In this document: positions 53,327 through 62,358 of the stretch, piece after piece | How positions within the stretch are numbered: position 1 is the stretch's first letter | How the letters are laid out: every line of letters begins with the position of its first letter | NCBI GenBank assembly: GCA_913055155.1 | Contig: CAJXJR010000002.1 | Location: 64,501-128,500 of the forward strand | DNA length: 64,000 bases | DNA from: an uncultured Erythrobacter sp. | Lineage (GTDB): Bacteria; Pseudomonadota; Alphaproteobacteria; Sphingomonadales; Sphingomonadaceae | Reading direction: 5' to 3' | Notes under the pieces: model-generated | Databases searched by the model: none | Told to the model about the DNA's origin: nothing | Seen by the model: the letters and a program-made list of their open reading frames with translations, nothing else | Program-made: the position numbers and the translations under genes

Positions 53327-53796
53327 GGTGGCCTCCTTTTCTCACTGTTGCCCCACCCCGGAAACGGGTTCCGGAAAGCAAGGCTCATGTTAAGCGGTCC
53401 AGCGCCGGTGCGAACACCGGCTCCCGCGCGGAAATCCCTGTCTGAAACGGGGAAGGCGCGCGCATAGCCGATTCCGCGCCAAATGCAAGCCGTTTGGCTG
53501 GGCTGCGCGGTAGCAACATGGAGCGTGCAAGGGGGCCTTTACAAAAGTCCATACTGGCCGGAACCTGCTTGTTCCCAGATACTTGTACGCGAAACGAGCG
53601 TGCCGGGTGTAACCTTTCGCCCGCTGCCTGCGGGATTTCCGGGGCAGCGGCAAGCCGGCAACAGGGCAGCGGTGAAGCGGGCAGGCGGTTCATTCGTCCG
53701 GTTTTCCCGCCGATAGCCACTGTAGGAAAGCTGCCGACTGCGCTTGCTTACCACCGCCCGGCGCCGCACAACCGGGGGCGAACAAGGGGGATCGCC
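53327..53796. other. Intergenic region between rplK and the CAAX protease gene (470 bp)
   Basis: I see no convincing gene here. The left part is the rplK leader and must hold its promoter because nusG is not adjacent. It contains short inverted repeats such as CCGGAAACGGGTTCCGG and CGCCGGTGCGAACACCGGCTC. The right part leads to the GTG of the CAAX protease. A conserved leader RNA cannot be excluded by eye. Confidence 0.6.
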
Positions 53797-54588
53797 GTGG
53801 ACAAGCCTGCAAACAGCCTGGTGCTGAAACAGCCGATCGGCTGGCTCATCTTCCTGCTGCAGTTCTTCAGCGTGGCGGCGGCCTATTTCGTCGCCAGCAT
53901 ATTGCCCACCCTGCCCGCGCTGGCCGAGATCATGCTGAATGCCGTGCGGAACCCGGAAATGCCGCCGCCAGAGCCGCAGCTCGGCTCTGCGCTGGTCGCC
54001 TCCACCGTGGTGTCCAGCGCCCTGGCGGGCATGCTGGTGGTGTGGCTGTGGCTGCGGCGCGAGGGGCGCTTGCAGGAGGCAATCCGGCTGCAGGCACCGG
54101 AAAGCTGGCCGCGCACGCTGGTCTGGGCCGTCGGCGGCACCGTGGGGACGGTGCTGATCTTCACCTTCGGCGCGCAACTGACGCAGGCGCTGGGGCTGGG
54201 CACGCCCGACCCCAGCTTCGTGCTGGCGCTGGTTACCGAAAGCCCGCAGATGTTCGCGCTGTGGGTGGTGGCCGTCGCCTGGTTTGCCGCAGGCTTTGGC
54301 GAGGAAGTGCTCTATCGCGGCTTCCTGATGGACCGGCTGGAACGCCTTGCCGGCCTGCGTGGCCGCGCCTGGGCGGTGCTGGTGATCCAGGCCCTGCTGT
54401 TCGGCCTGCCGCACGCCTACCAGGGCATGGGAGGCATGGTGGTGACTGCCATGGTCGGCCTGCTGCTGGGCTGGATCCGCAACCGCTGTGGCGGCAACCT
54501 GTGGGCGGCGATCCTGGCCCACGCCATGGTCGACACGGTGATGATGAGCCTTGCCTATGCCGACGCGCTGGGGGGGTACGGCGGCTAA
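53797..54588 (+). CDS. CPBP-family intramembrane metalloprotease (CAAX protease-like)
   Basis: This 263-aa membrane protein carries the CPBP motifs: EEVLYRGFLMD (Glu-Glu-x3-Arg), a His in FGLPHAYQG and the final HAMVD. These residues form the metal site of Rce1-like proteases. About six or seven hydrophobic helices are present. I chose the GTG at 53797, preceded by AAGGGGGATCGCC; the frame is open upstream but not conserved. Target proteins are unknown. It lies 73 bp before the PspA-like gene on the same strand. Confidence 0.9.
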   Translation: MDKPANSLVLKQPIGWLIFLLQFFSVAAAYFVASILPTLPALAEIMLNAVRNPEMPPPEPQLGSALVASTVVSSALAGMLVVWLWLRREGRLQEAIRLQAPESWPRTLVWAVGGTVGTVLIFTFGAQLTQALGLGTPDPSFVLALVTESPQMFALWVVAVAWFAAGFGEEVLYRGFLMDRLERLAGLRGRAWAVLVIQALLFGLPHAYQGMGGMVVTAMVGLLLGWIRNRCGGNLWAAILAHAMVDTVMMSLAYADALGGYGG

Positions 54589-54661
54589 GCGCCTGCTTGC
54601 CTAATTCGTCAATGCATCTATGCCATTGTACAGCAGGGCTTAAATCGAGGGACCGACACAC

Positions 54662-55333
54662 ATGTTCGAACGCGCCAAGCGAGTGGGCCAGCTGGTCAGC
54701 AGCAATGTCGAAAGCCTGCTCGACAAGGCCAGCGACCCGCGCAAGCTGCTGCTGCTGTTGCGGGCCGAGATCGAGGACAACATCGTCTCGCTGCAGGGTG
54801 AACGCAGCCGGGCCCAGCGCAAGGCCGAACGCCTGGCAGAGGCAGCCAAGGCCAAGGCCGCGGTGGCAGAGGAATGGACCGCCAAGGCCAAGGTCGCAGT
54901 CGACAAGGGCCGCGAAGACCTGGCCCGTGCCGCCCTGCTGGCGCGCGAGAGCGACCGCACATTGGCGGCAGAACTGAAAGCCGACGCCGAAGCGGCGAAG
55001 GCCGAACTGGGCGAGATCGACACGGCGATGGCCGAGCTTGAAGCCAAGCGCGCCGAAGCGCTGGCCAGGCTGGACGCCATGCCCGCCCCCGCCAAGGCAG
55101 CGGAGAAGCCCGCCGCGCCTGCCAGCCGTACCGCAAGCCGCCTCGACGGGGTGGAAGCGATGGAAAAGCGCATGGATTTCAGCGCGCAGCGCCAGCCCGA
55201 CCTGTCCGCCGCCGATGTCGATGCGGAAATCGCCCGGATGGAACAGGAAAGCGCCATCGAAGCGGAAATCGCGGCGATGGCGGGCAAGGTTCGTAGCGGC
55301 GGCAAGGCGCGCGGGAAGACCCGCAAGGGCTGA
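54662..55333 (+). CDS. pspA: PspA/IM30-family protein
   Basis: This 223-aa, mostly helical coiled-coil protein begins FERAKRVGQLVSSNVESLLDKASDPRKLLLLLRAEIEDNIV, the PspA/IM30 N-terminus. It binds membranes and helps maintain envelope integrity. The C-terminal region (SRLDGVEAMEKRMDF, AEIARMEQES) is also typical. No PspF or PspBC genes are nearby; the upstream CAAX protease gene is a possible partner. Confidence 0.87.
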   Translation: MFERAKRVGQLVSSNVESLLDKASDPRKLLLLLRAEIEDNIVSLQGERSRAQRKAERLAEAAKAKAAVAEEWTAKAKVAVDKGREDLARAALLARESDRTLAAELKADAEAAKAELGEIDTAMAELEAKRAEALARLDAMPAPAKAAEKPAAPASRTASRLDGVEAMEKRMDFSAQRQPDLSAADVDAEIARMEQESAIEAEIAAMAGKVRSGGKARGKTRKG

Positions 55334-55349
55334 TCCTGCCGCAGGGCGG

Positions 55350-55383
55350 TTCCGGCGAAAGCGGGTCGTCACTCTCGCCGGAA
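55350..55383. terminator. Bidirectional hairpin between pspA and icd
   Basis: TTCCGGCGA pairs perfectly with TCGCCGGAA around a 16-base loop, between the convergent pspA and icd genes. There is no T run on either side, so termination strength is uncertain. Confidence 0.5.
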
Positions 55384-55399
55384 TGCCAGGTGCCCTGCC

Positions 55400-56890
55400 C
55401 TATTGCCCCTGCCCCAGCGAGTAGCCGGGTTCACCGTCGAAGGTGTAGAGGTTCTCGGTCTTGATCAGGTCCACGCCCGCTTCGTGCAGGCGGCCCAGCA
55501 GCGCGATCAGCGCGGCGGGATCGACCTTGCCGCCATCGCGCGGCTGGAAACGGCAGCGCCAGTGGTCGGTGCAGAAGGTTTCGGGCAGGCCGCCCGGCCA
55601 TACCTTCACCCCGCGGTTGGTCACCATCAGCAGTTCCAGCGCCTCGCTGTCGCCTTGCTTGAGCAGCTCGACCAGCGGCTCCACCGCGCCGGCGTGGCAG
55701 GCGAACACGTCCATGCCCACCAGTTCGCGCTGCTGCGGCTTGCGCTTTTGCGCCTGCAGCACCGGCACGGCGGCATGGTCGGCATAGTCGACAGGCGGCA
55801 GGTGCCGCGGTTCCTGGCCCAGCCGTTCGATCACCGCGTCGGCGAATTCGGTGGTGCCCACCTTGCGCCTGGTGCGCTCGGGATCGGCAATGTCGCCGGT
55901 GTGCACGCCGTCCTCGATGGTGCGCAGCCAGGCGTTGTGCACGCGGCGAGCCACGTCGCCCTGGCCCAGGTGCACCAGCATCATCACGCCTGCCAGCAGC
56001 AGGCCAGAGGGGTTGGCGATCCCCTGCCCGGCGATATCGGGGGCAGAGCCGTGGATGGCTTCGAACATCGCGCATTCGGTGCCGATATTGGCCGAAGCGC
56101 CAAGACCCACCGAGCCGGTGATCTGCGCCGCGATATCCGACAGGATATCGCCATAAAGGTTGGGCGTCACCACCACGTCGAAGTGCTCGGGGCTGTCGGC
56201 CAGCCGCGCGGCGCCGATATCGACGATCATGTATTCCTTCTCGATCTCGGGGTATTCCGCGCCGATCTCGTCGAACACGCGCCGGAACAGCCCGTCGGTC
56301 AGTTTCATGATGTTGTCCTTGGCCATGCAGGTCACCTTGCGGCGAGAGTTGGCGCGGGCATATTCGAAGGCATAGCGCACGATGCGCTCGCAACCCGGAC
56401 GGGTGATCAGCTTCAGGCACTGCACCACTTCGTCGGTCTGGCGATGTTCGATCCCGGCGTAGAGGTCTTCCTCGTTCTCGCGCACGATCACCACGTCCAT
56501 GCCCGGGTGGCGGGTGGCCACGGCGGGGGCATAGGCGACGCAGGGGCGCACGTTGGCGAACAGGCCGAAGGACTTGCGCAGCGTGACATTGAGGCTCTTC
56601 ACCCCGCCGCCCTGCGGGGTGGTGATCGGCGCCTTGAACACCACGCGGGTGCGGCGCAGGCTGTCCCAGCCCTCGGGCGCGATGCCGGCGCTGTGGCCGG
56701 CGTGGAACAGCTTCTCGCCCAGTTCCACCTCCTCGATGTCCAGCTTCGCGCCGGCAGCCTCCAGCACGCGCAGGCTGGCATCCATGATTTCCGGGCCGAT
56801 ACCGTCGCCGCGTGCCACGCTGATGCGGGCGGCTTCATGGTCGGCAGAGGTCGTGGCGGGCTTGAAGGCGGTGGTGGAATGTTCGTTCAT
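55400..56890 (-). CDS. icd: Isocitrate dehydrogenase, Thermus-type long form
   Basis: This enzyme converts isocitrate to 2-oxoglutarate in the TCA cycle. It is 496 aa. The first 330 residues are the isocitrate/isopropylmalate dehydrogenase fold with VARGDGIGPEI, IVRENEEDLYAGIEHR and VTPNLYGDILSDIAAQITGSVGLGASANIG. A C-terminal extension of about 150 residues is typical of the Thermus-type subfamily. The ATG at 56890 has AAAAGGAGATTGCCCC upstream. It is divergent from a LysR gene that may control it. NAD or NADP preference cannot be read with confidence. Confidence 0.9.
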   Translation of the reverse strand: MNEHSTTAFKPATTSADHEAARISVARGDGIGPEIMDASLRVLEAAGAKLDIEEVELGEKLFHAGHSAGIAPEGWDSLRRTRVVFKAPITTPQGGGVKSLNVTLRKSFGLFANVRPCVAYAPAVATRHPGMDVVIVRENEEDLYAGIEHRQTDEVVQCLKLITRPGCERIVRYAFEYARANSRRKVTCMAKDNIMKLTDGLFRRVFDEIGAEYPEIEKEYMIVDIGAARLADSPEHFDVVVTPNLYGDILSDIAAQITGSVGLGASANIGTECAMFEAIHGSAPDIAGQGIANPSGLLLAGVMMLVHLGQGDVARRVHNAWLRTIEDGVHTGDIADPERTRRKVGTTEFADAVIERLGQEPRHLPPVDYADHAAVPVLQAQKRKPQQRELVGMDVFACHAGAVEPLVELLKQGDSEALELLMVTNRGVKVWPGGLPETFCTDHWRCRFQPRDGGKVDPAALIALLGRLHEAGVDLIKTENLYTFDGEPGYSLGQGQ

Positions 56891-56967
56891 CGGGGCAATC
56901 TCCTTTTCCGGGGGCGCAGATAGGGACAACATCCGCGTTACGAAAATTGATTGTTCCAATCTAATTT

Positions 56968-56982
56968 ATTGCTAAACGCAAT
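56968..56982. promoter_or_regulatory. Candidate LysR box
   Basis: ATTGC-TAAAC-GCAAT is a perfect five-base inverted repeat with the T-N11-A form of LysR sites. It lies immediately upstream of the lysR-type ATG, in the gap shared with icd. It suits autoregulation. Confidence 0.5.
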
Positions 56983-56984
56983 AT

Positions 56985-57869
56985 ATGAGCCTTGCCCGCA
57001 CCATCGATCCCGAATTGCTGCGCGCTTTCGTGGCGGTGGTCGACACCGGCAGTTTCAGCGCCGCGGCGAAGCGCCTGCTGCGCGGGCAATCGGCGGTGTC
57101 GCTGCAGATCAAGCGGCTGGAGGAGCAGCTCGACACGCGACTGCTCAACCGCACCAGCCGGCGGGTGGCGCTGACGGCGGAAGGGGAAATGGTGCTGGGT
57201 CACGCCCGCACACTGCTGCGCCTCAACGAACAGCTGCTCAACCGCGCACGCGAGCCCGAACTGGCAGGCCTCGTGCGGATCGGCGCGCCGGAGGATTTCG
57301 CCACCACCCGCCTGCCGCGCATCCTTGCCGAATTCCGCGAATCGTACCCGCGCGTGGCGCTGGAAGTGGTGTGCGAATTGACGCTCGACCTGCTCGACCG
57401 CTTCCATGCGGGCGAACTGGACATGGCACTGCTGAAGCGCGAGCCGTCGGTCGATGTCGATGGCAGCCCGGTGTGGCGGGAAAAGCTGGTGTGGGCCTGC
57501 GGGTCGGAGCGTGAGGCCTTGCTGGATGAAGACGCGCTGCCACTGGTCTGCTCGCCCAAGCCTTGCGTCTATCGCCAGCGCGCCACCAGCGCGCTGGATG
57601 CGGTCGGGCGGTCCTGGCGCGTCGCCTACAGCTGCGGATCGCTGGCGGGCAACCTGGCGGCGCTGCGCGCCGGGCTGGGCCTGGCCGTGCTGCCGCGCGA
57701 CATGGTGCCGCACGACATGCTGGTAGTGGACGAGGCGCGCCACGCACTGCCCTCGCTGTCGGACACGGAAATCGCGCTAGTTACGCAGCAGCACCTGTCA
57801 TCGCCGGCGCTGCGCCTGCGCGACTATGTGCAGCACGAGATCGAACGGGTTGCCGCCTCGCAGGACTGA
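56985..57869 (+). CDS. LysR-family transcriptional regulator
   Basis: This 294-aa protein has the N-terminal helix-turn-helix ([47 protein letters not shown]) and a LysR substrate-binding domain. It is divergent from icd with a 94-bp gap that holds a T-N11-A inverted repeat. LysR proteins usually act on the divergent gene, so icd or its own gene are likely targets. The effector is unknown. Confidence 0.93.
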   Translation: MSLARTIDPELLRAFVAVVDTGSFSAAAKRLLRGQSAVSLQIKRLEEQLDTRLLNRTSRRVALTAEGEMVLGHARTLLRLNEQLLNRAREPELAGLVRIGAPEDFATTRLPRILAEFRESYPRVALEVVCELTLDLLDRFHAGELDMALLKREPSVDVDGSPVWREKLVWACGSEREALLDEDALPLVCSPKPCVYRQRATSALDAVGRSWRVAYSCGSLAGNLAALRAGLGLAVLPRDMVPHDMLVVDEARHALPSLSDTEIALVTQQHLSSPALRLRDYVQHEIERVAASQD

Positions 57870-57897
57870 CGGTGAAGGGCGCCGCAGCGCCCGCCGC

Positions 57898-58437
57898 TTA
57901 CTTGACCAGTTCGACCTGTTCGAAGTCCAGTTCCACCGGCGTTGCGCGGCCGAAGATGGAGACGCTGACCTTGACCTTGGCCTTGTCGAAATCCAGCTCT
58001 TCCACCACTCCGTTGAAGCTGGCGAAGGGGCCTTCCAGCACCTTGACCTGGTCGCCGATCTCGTAATCGACGTGGATGTCCTTCTTGGGCGCGGCCTTGG
58101 CTTCTTCCACCCCGCCGAAATAGCGCGCAGCCTCTTTCTCGGAAATCGGCTGCGGCTTGTTGTTGGTGCCCAGGAAGCCGGTTACCTTGGGCGTGTTCTT
58201 GACCAGGTGGTAAATGTCGTCGGTCATGTTCAGCTTGGCCAGCACGTAGCCGGGCATGAACTTGCGTTCGACCTGCACCTTCTTGCCGCGCTTGATCTCG
58301 GTCACGGTCTCGGTCGGCACTTCGACTTCCTCGACGCCTTCGGACAGGCCGAGGCGCTCTGCTTCGGCAAGGATCGCGTCGCGCACCTTGTTCTCGAAAC
58401 CGGAATAGGCGTGGATGATATACCAGCGGGCAGCCAT
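57898..58437 (-). CDS. nusG: Transcription termination/antitermination factor NusG
   Basis: NusG binds RNA polymerase and couples it to Rho or ribosomes. It is 179 aa with [18 protein letters not shown] at the N-terminus, [14 protein letters not shown], and the KOW domain [23 protein letters not shown]. It lies 44 bp after secE. rplK does not follow it; a LysR gene converges instead. Confidence 0.99.
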   Translation of the reverse strand: MAARWYIIHAYSGFENKVRDAILAEAERLGLSEGVEEVEVPTETVTEIKRGKKVQVERKFMPGYVLAKLNMTDDIYHLVKNTPKVTGFLGTNNKPQPISEKEAARYFGGVEEAKAAPKKDIHVDYEIGDQVKVLEGPFASFNGVVEELDFDKAKVKVSVSIFGRATPVELDFEQVELVK

Positions 58438-58481
58438 TGAACTCTCTTTTCTAACCTGAACCTGTGGGCCTTGGGCGTGCG

Positions 58482-58712
58482 TCAGAGCAGCGCGAGCAGC
58501 TGCTGCACGATCCAGCCGAACAGCGAATCGACGCCAAGGAAGAACAGCGACAGGATCACCACCAGGATGAACACGAAGATGGCGGTGCGCACCGTCTCTT
58601 CGCGGCTGGGCCACACCACCTTGGAGGTTTCCGACCGCACCTGGCGGATGAATTCGCCCGGCGAGGTCTTCTTCTTCGCCGGAGTGGCGGCTTGTTTCGG
58701 TTCTTCGGCCAT
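58482..58712 (-). CDS. secE: Preprotein translocase subunit SecE
   Basis: This 76-aa subunit of the SecYEG channel has one membrane helix (TAIFVFILVVILSLFFLG), preceded by FIRQVRSETSKVVWPSREET, the conserved amphipathic helix. The short single-helix form is typical of non-enteric bacteria. It is upstream of nusG, as usual. Confidence 0.97.
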   Translation of the reverse strand: MAEEPKQAATPAKKKTSPGEFIRQVRSETSKVVWPSREETVRTAIFVFILVVILSLFFLGVDSLFGWIVQQLLALL

Positions 58713-58995
58713 GGTCGGTCCGTCGCCTTCGCAATAAAACTCGTTTCGTCTCTTCCGGGTAGGGCTCCTCGCCGCCCCGGACCAGGTCCGGGAGGGGCTT
58801 TCGAAGTTTCCAATGTCGGAAGACGGCTGGCTATTTAGGCGCAGGGCTCTGGCTTGGCAAGGGTTTGCCGAGCACGGGGCGCGCATCTGCAGCGCAATCG
58901 GTTACAAATGCAACGTGGGGGCTAGGCAGCGGCGCAGTGCACCGATAGCAAGGTGCGCTGAACCTTAGGGACGCATGAGGGGTTAGAACACACAC

Positions 58996-60519
58996 ATGGC
59001 AGCCGGAACCGAACTACCGCTGGGCGAGCGACTTGTCGCGCCGATCACCAATTTCTCCGACCTGTTGTGGGGCGGCACCTGGGAAGGCGCGACGGTGATC
59101 CCCTTCCCGCCGCTGGCGCTGATCCTGCTGGGTGCGGGCGTGTGGTTCATGATCGGCCTGCGGTTCTACCCGATCGTGAAGCTGGGCAGCGCGATCAAGG
59201 GCCTGTTCGCGGGGCGCAAGGGTTCGGGCAGCGGTGAAATCAGCCCCTTCGCGGCGCTTTCCACGGCGCTTTCGGGGCAGGTCGGCACGGGCAACCTGGC
59301 GGGCGTGGCCACGGCCATCGCGCTGGGCGGGCCGGGCGCGATCTTCTGGATGTGGATCACCGCCCTGTTCGGCATGGCGCTGGCCTTTGCCGAGGGCTCT
59401 CTGGCGATCCGCTATCGCGAAAAGACCAGTGACGGCGTCTATCGCGGCGGTCCGATGAGCTACATCATGATCGGCCTCGGCCCGAAATTCACCTGGCTGG
59501 CGGTGATCTTCTGTATCGGAACGCTGTTCTCCGCGCTGGTGACGGGCAATTCCATCCAGGCCAATGCGGTGGCCGACGGGCTGCAGGAACTGTTCGGCAT
59601 AGAGGAATGGCTGGGCGGCCTGATCGTGGCCATCCTGGTGTTCGTGGTCATCATCGGCGGCATCAAGTCGATCGGCAACGTGGCCGAAAAGGTCGTGCCG
59701 TTCATGGCCGCGGCCTACATCGTGATGGCCGTGATCGCGCTGATCATCAATTTCCAGGACCTGGGCGAAACCTTCGGCCTGATCTTCCACGGCGCCTTCA
59801 ATCCGCAAAGCGCGGTGGGCGGCTTTACCGGCGCGGCGATCATCATGGCGATCCGCGCCGGCGTGGCGCGCGGACTGTTCTCGAACGAGGCCGGCCAGGG
59901 TTCCACCCCCATCGCCCACGCCGTGGCGCAGACCAACGATCCCGAACAGCAGGGCCGCATGGCCATGCTGGGCACCTTCATCGACACCATCGTCATCTGC
60001 ACCATGACGGCGTTGGTGATCCTGACCGTGCGCGGCGATTTCACCGCCGGCGGAGAGGCCGTGCTGCATGCCTGGCAGAGCGACCGGGTGGGCTTCGAGA
60101 TGACCAGCGGCGCCTTTGCCGCGGCCTTCCCCTTCGCCATCGGCAGCATTCCCATCGGCACGCTGATCGCCAGCGTCGCGCTGCTGCTGTTCGTCTTCAC
60201 CACGCTGCTGACGTGGTCCTATTACGGCGAGCGGGCGATCACCTTCATCTACGACCGGTTCAAGGGCTCCAACCGCGCGGGCGAAAAGAAGCTGCACATG
60301 GCCTGGCGGGTGCTGTGGTGCGTGGTGATCTTCATCGGCGCCGCGCAGCCCAGCGAGCTGGTCTGGCGCCTGGGCGACATTTCCAACGCGGCGATGCTGG
60401 TGCCCAACATCCTGGCGCTGGCGCTGCTTTCCGGGGTGGTGTTCAAGCTGGCGCGCGGCATCAGGGATGCCGGGCCGGATCACCATGCCGACACGCCGGA
60501 AGAGCCGGAAGAGTATTAG
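58996..60519 (+). CDS. Sodium:alanine symporter family (AGCS) amino-acid transporter
   Basis: This 507-aa transporter has about 11 membrane helices. ALSGQVGTGNLAGVATAIALGGPGAIFWMW and RGLFSNEAGQGSTPIAHA are signatures of the AGCS family. It takes up alanine or glycine with sodium. A strong terminator follows. It is divergent from secE across a 283-bp gap in which I see no gene. Confidence 0.95.
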   Translation: MAAGTELPLGERLVAPITNFSDLLWGGTWEGATVIPFPPLALILLGAGVWFMIGLRFYPIVKLGSAIKGLFAGRKGSGSGEISPFAALSTALSGQVGTGNLAGVATAIALGGPGAIFWMWITALFGMALAFAEGSLAIRYREKTSDGVYRGGPMSYIMIGLGPKFTWLAVIFCIGTLFSALVTGNSIQANAVADGLQELFGIEEWLGGLIVAILVFVVIIGGIKSIGNVAEKVVPFMAAAYIVMAVIALIINFQDLGETFGLIFHGAFNPQSAVGGFTGAAIIMAIRAGVARGLFSNEAGQGSTPIAHAVAQTNDPEQQGRMAMLGTFIDTIVICTMTALVILTVRGDFTAGGEAVLHAWQSDRVGFEMTSGAFAAAFPFAIGSIPIGTLIASVALLLFVFTTLLTWSYYGERAITFIYDRFKGSNRAGEKKLHMAWRVLWCVVIFIGAAQPSELVWRLGDISNAAMLVPNILALALLSGVVFKLARGIRDAGPDHHADTPEEPEEY

Positions 60520-60542
60520 GAAAAGAGGGCCCGGGCCCAACG

Positions 60543-60581
60543 AAAAAGGGGCGGAGAGCACCCAGCTCTCTGGCCCTTTTT
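60543..60581 (+). terminator. Intrinsic terminator after the symporter
   Basis: AAAAAGGGGC(G)GAGAGC pairs with GCTCTC(T)GGCCCTTTTT with an ACCCA loop and T run. Paired A and T runs on both sides allow it to work for the minus-strand small gene as well. Confidence 0.8.
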
Positions 60582-60600
60582 CATGCCATCGCGGCCCGCG

Positions 60601-60747
60601 CTAGCGCCGTCCGAACAGGCGCGCGAAGAAGCCGGGTTCTTCCATCGGCAGGATCTTCCCCTGCGCGATTTCCCGAAAACGCGCATCGCTGTGGATGCGC
60701 GGACCCCCCAGGGTATCGACCCTGTTGCTGCGAAAGATCCTGGGCAT
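60601..60747 (-). CDS. Small 48-aa protein with good ribosome site
   Basis: This short frame encodes 48 residues beginning MPRIFRSNRVDTLGG and ending FFARLFGRR. The upstream AAAGGAGAGGGGC is a strong ribosome site at good spacing. The FFARLFGRR end is an amphipathic basic stretch that could bind membranes. It lies between the symporter terminator and tRNA-Trp. No family is recognised, but the start signal and order of residues favour a real gene. Confidence 0.55.
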   Translation of the reverse strand: MPRIFRSNRVDTLGGPRIHSDARFREIAQGKILPMEEPGFFARLFGRR

Positions 60748-60980
60748 GCCCCTCTCTCCTTTCCCGTGCGGCGATTCCCTTTGCCGAGACTTCGCCGCGA
60801 TTGTGCGAACATGCGGCACGCGCGCGATTCCCGCGAAACGCACGGGGTGGACAAACTGTGGAAAGGGAATTGGCAGGTGCGAAACCTCGGTCGCACCCAG
60901 CGACCGACAGCAAGCGAACGCGCAGCCCGCAGGTGCCGCGAAATGAAGCCGAAGGCGAATGGAGCGAATTGCACCGAGGA

Positions 60981-61002
60981 CGTTTTCGCGGAGGCGAAAA
61001 CG
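60981..61002. repeat. Perfect inverted repeat near tRNA-Trp
   Basis: CGTTTTCGC-GGAG-GCGAAAACG lies 10 bases past the tRNA 3' end. On the minus strand the T-rich run comes before the hairpin rather than after, so its role as a terminator is doubtful. Confidence 0.4.
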
Positions 61003-61012
61003 AAAAACAAAA

Positions 61013-61088
61013 TGGCAGGGGTGACAGGATTCGAACCCGTGGCCCTCGGTTTTGGAGACCGATGCTCTACCAGCTGAGCTACACCCCT
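61013..61088 (-). tRNA. trnW: tRNA-Trp (CCA anticodon)
   Basis: A full cloverleaf of 76 bases including an encoded CCA. The acceptor stem is AGGGGTG with CACCCCT, the D arm GCTC...GAGC, the anticodon stem TCGGT/ACCGA with loop CTCCAAA (anticodon CCA), and the T arm ACGGG-TTCGAAT-CCTGT. It lies 2.3 kb upstream of secE; in many bacteria tRNA-Trp precedes secE directly. Confidence 0.98.
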
Positions 61089-61171
61089 GCATGAGTGCGG
61101 AGAGCGCCTCTATAGCGAAGGCGGAACGAACGCAAGCGACCAGATGCCCGGTCTTTGCTATACGATACGCA

Positions 61172-61897
61172 ATGTACTCTCCCGCCCCTCGCCTGATCCC
61201 GCCCGACGTGCTGCTGCTGGCCTATCGCAGCGGCGTGTTCCCCATGGCCGATTCGCGCGAGGACGACGAAGTGTTCTGGGTGGAGCCGCGCCGGCGGGCG
61301 ATCCTGCCGCTCGATGGCTTCCATTGCTCGCGCTCGCTGGCCAAGGTGCTGAAACAGGATCACAGGGTCACCGTGGATGCCGATTTCGGCGCCGTGGTGG
61401 ATGCCTGCGCCCAGCCGCGACCCGATCCCGAAGCGGGCGGGGAAAGCGGCACCTGGATCAGCCACACGATCTCTGCCAGCTACCGTAACCTGCATGCCCA
61501 TGGTGCTGCCCACTCGGTGGAGTGCTGGGCCAGGACCGAGAGCGGCGACGAACTGGTCGGCGGGCTTTACGGCGTCGCCTTCGAGCGGGTGTTCTGCGGC
61601 GAATCGATGTTCAGCCGGGCCGACAATGCCAGCAAGGTGGCGCTGGCCTGGCTGGTGGCCTTGATGAAACGCGCCGGCTTGATGCTGCTCGATTGCCAGT
61701 TCATGACCGGCCACCTTGCTTCGCTGGGCGCGGTAGAGATCAGCCGCGACGAGTACCAGCTGCTGCTGGCGAAAGCCTGCGACGGGCAGCCGCTATGCAG
61801 CTTGCCGCAGGCCCATGATGCACTGATTCAGGCGGCGCTGTCTCAGCCTTCCTCGCCGGGAAAGCTCATCGCACAATCCTTGACCCAGACGTCGTAG
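61172..61897 (+). CDS. aat: Leucyl/phenylalanyl-tRNA--protein transferase
   Basis: Aat adds Leu or Phe to the N-terminus of proteins with basic N-terminal residues, marking them for the ClpAP pathway. It is 241 aa. LLLAYRSGVFPMAD, VFWVEPRRRAILPLDGFH, ECWARTESGDELVGGLYGVAFERVFCGESMFSR and LLDCQFMTGHLASLGA are diagnostic. I chose the ATG at 61172; the frame is open upstream but overlaps tRNA-Trp. Its 3' end overlaps the convergent DUF2155 gene by 55 bp. Confidence 0.97.
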   Translation: MYSPAPRLIPPDVLLLAYRSGVFPMADSREDDEVFWVEPRRRAILPLDGFHCSRSLAKVLKQDHRVTVDADFGAVVDACAQPRPDPEAGGESGTWISHTISASYRNLHAHGAAHSVECWARTESGDELVGGLYGVAFERVFCGESMFSRADNASKVALAWLVALMKRAGLMLLDCQFMTGHLASLGAVEISRDEYQLLLAKACDGQPLCSLPQAHDALIQAALSQPSSPGKLIAQSLTQTS

Positions 61898-62358
61898 ATC
61901 GGGTGCTCAACCACGTTCAGGCTGGGCGAGTTCTTGAACAGCCAGCCGGAAAAAACGCGCTGGAATTCCGGCTCCGCTTCGGGATCGCGCTCCTCGTTGA
62001 CGAACACCTGCACGAAGGCGCCGACTTCGGCCGGGCTTTCCCACGGCGCGGTACGTTCGCAGGCAGACAGGCGGATCACGACATCGTCCACCCGGCGCGT
62101 TTCGCCCGGGCTCAGTTCGATATCGCGCGACAGGTTGTTGCGCTTGTTGATCAGGCCCAGCGTGGCCACGCGCTCTTCCATCGGCGTGCCGATGGCCTCG
62201 ATCTCGCCAAGGTCGGGCAACGAATCGCTGACGAGGTCCTCGGGAACTTCGGTTTCTTCGGCGTCAGGCTCGTCGGGCGCACCGCTGTTGCAGGCAGCCA
62301 GGACCAACACGGGCGCCAGCAGCGCCGCGCCGGAAATGGCGGCGCGCACCGGGTTCAC
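61843..62358 (-). CDS. DUF2155 lipoprotein
   Basis: This 171-aa protein has a lipobox (LVLAAC) and the DUF2155 region: ATLGLINKRNNLSRDIELSPGETRRVDDVVIRLSACE, FVQVFV, VFSGWLFKNSPSLNVVEHPIYDVWVKDC. It is an alphaproteobacterial periplasmic protein of unknown function. It overlaps the complex I accessory-subunit gene upstream by four bases and the convergent aat by 55 bp, an unusually large overlap. Confidence 0.9.
   Translation of the reverse strand: MNPVRAAISGAALLAPVLVLAACNSGAPDEPDAEETEVPEDLVSDSLPDLGEIEAIGTPMEERVATLGLINKRNNLSRDIELSPGETRRVDDVVIRLSACERTAPWESPAEVGAFVQVFVNEERDPEAEPEFQRVFSGWLFKNSPSLNVVEHPIYDVWVKDCAMSFPGEEG

Noticed and set aside
56937-56942. GTTACG near icd as a fifth TAAC-N4-GTTA site
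   Set aside because: The partner TAAC half-site is missing at the required spacing.
60981-61002. Hairpin after tRNA-Trp as its intrinsic terminator
   Set aside because: On the tRNA strand the T-rich stretch precedes the hairpin instead of following it.
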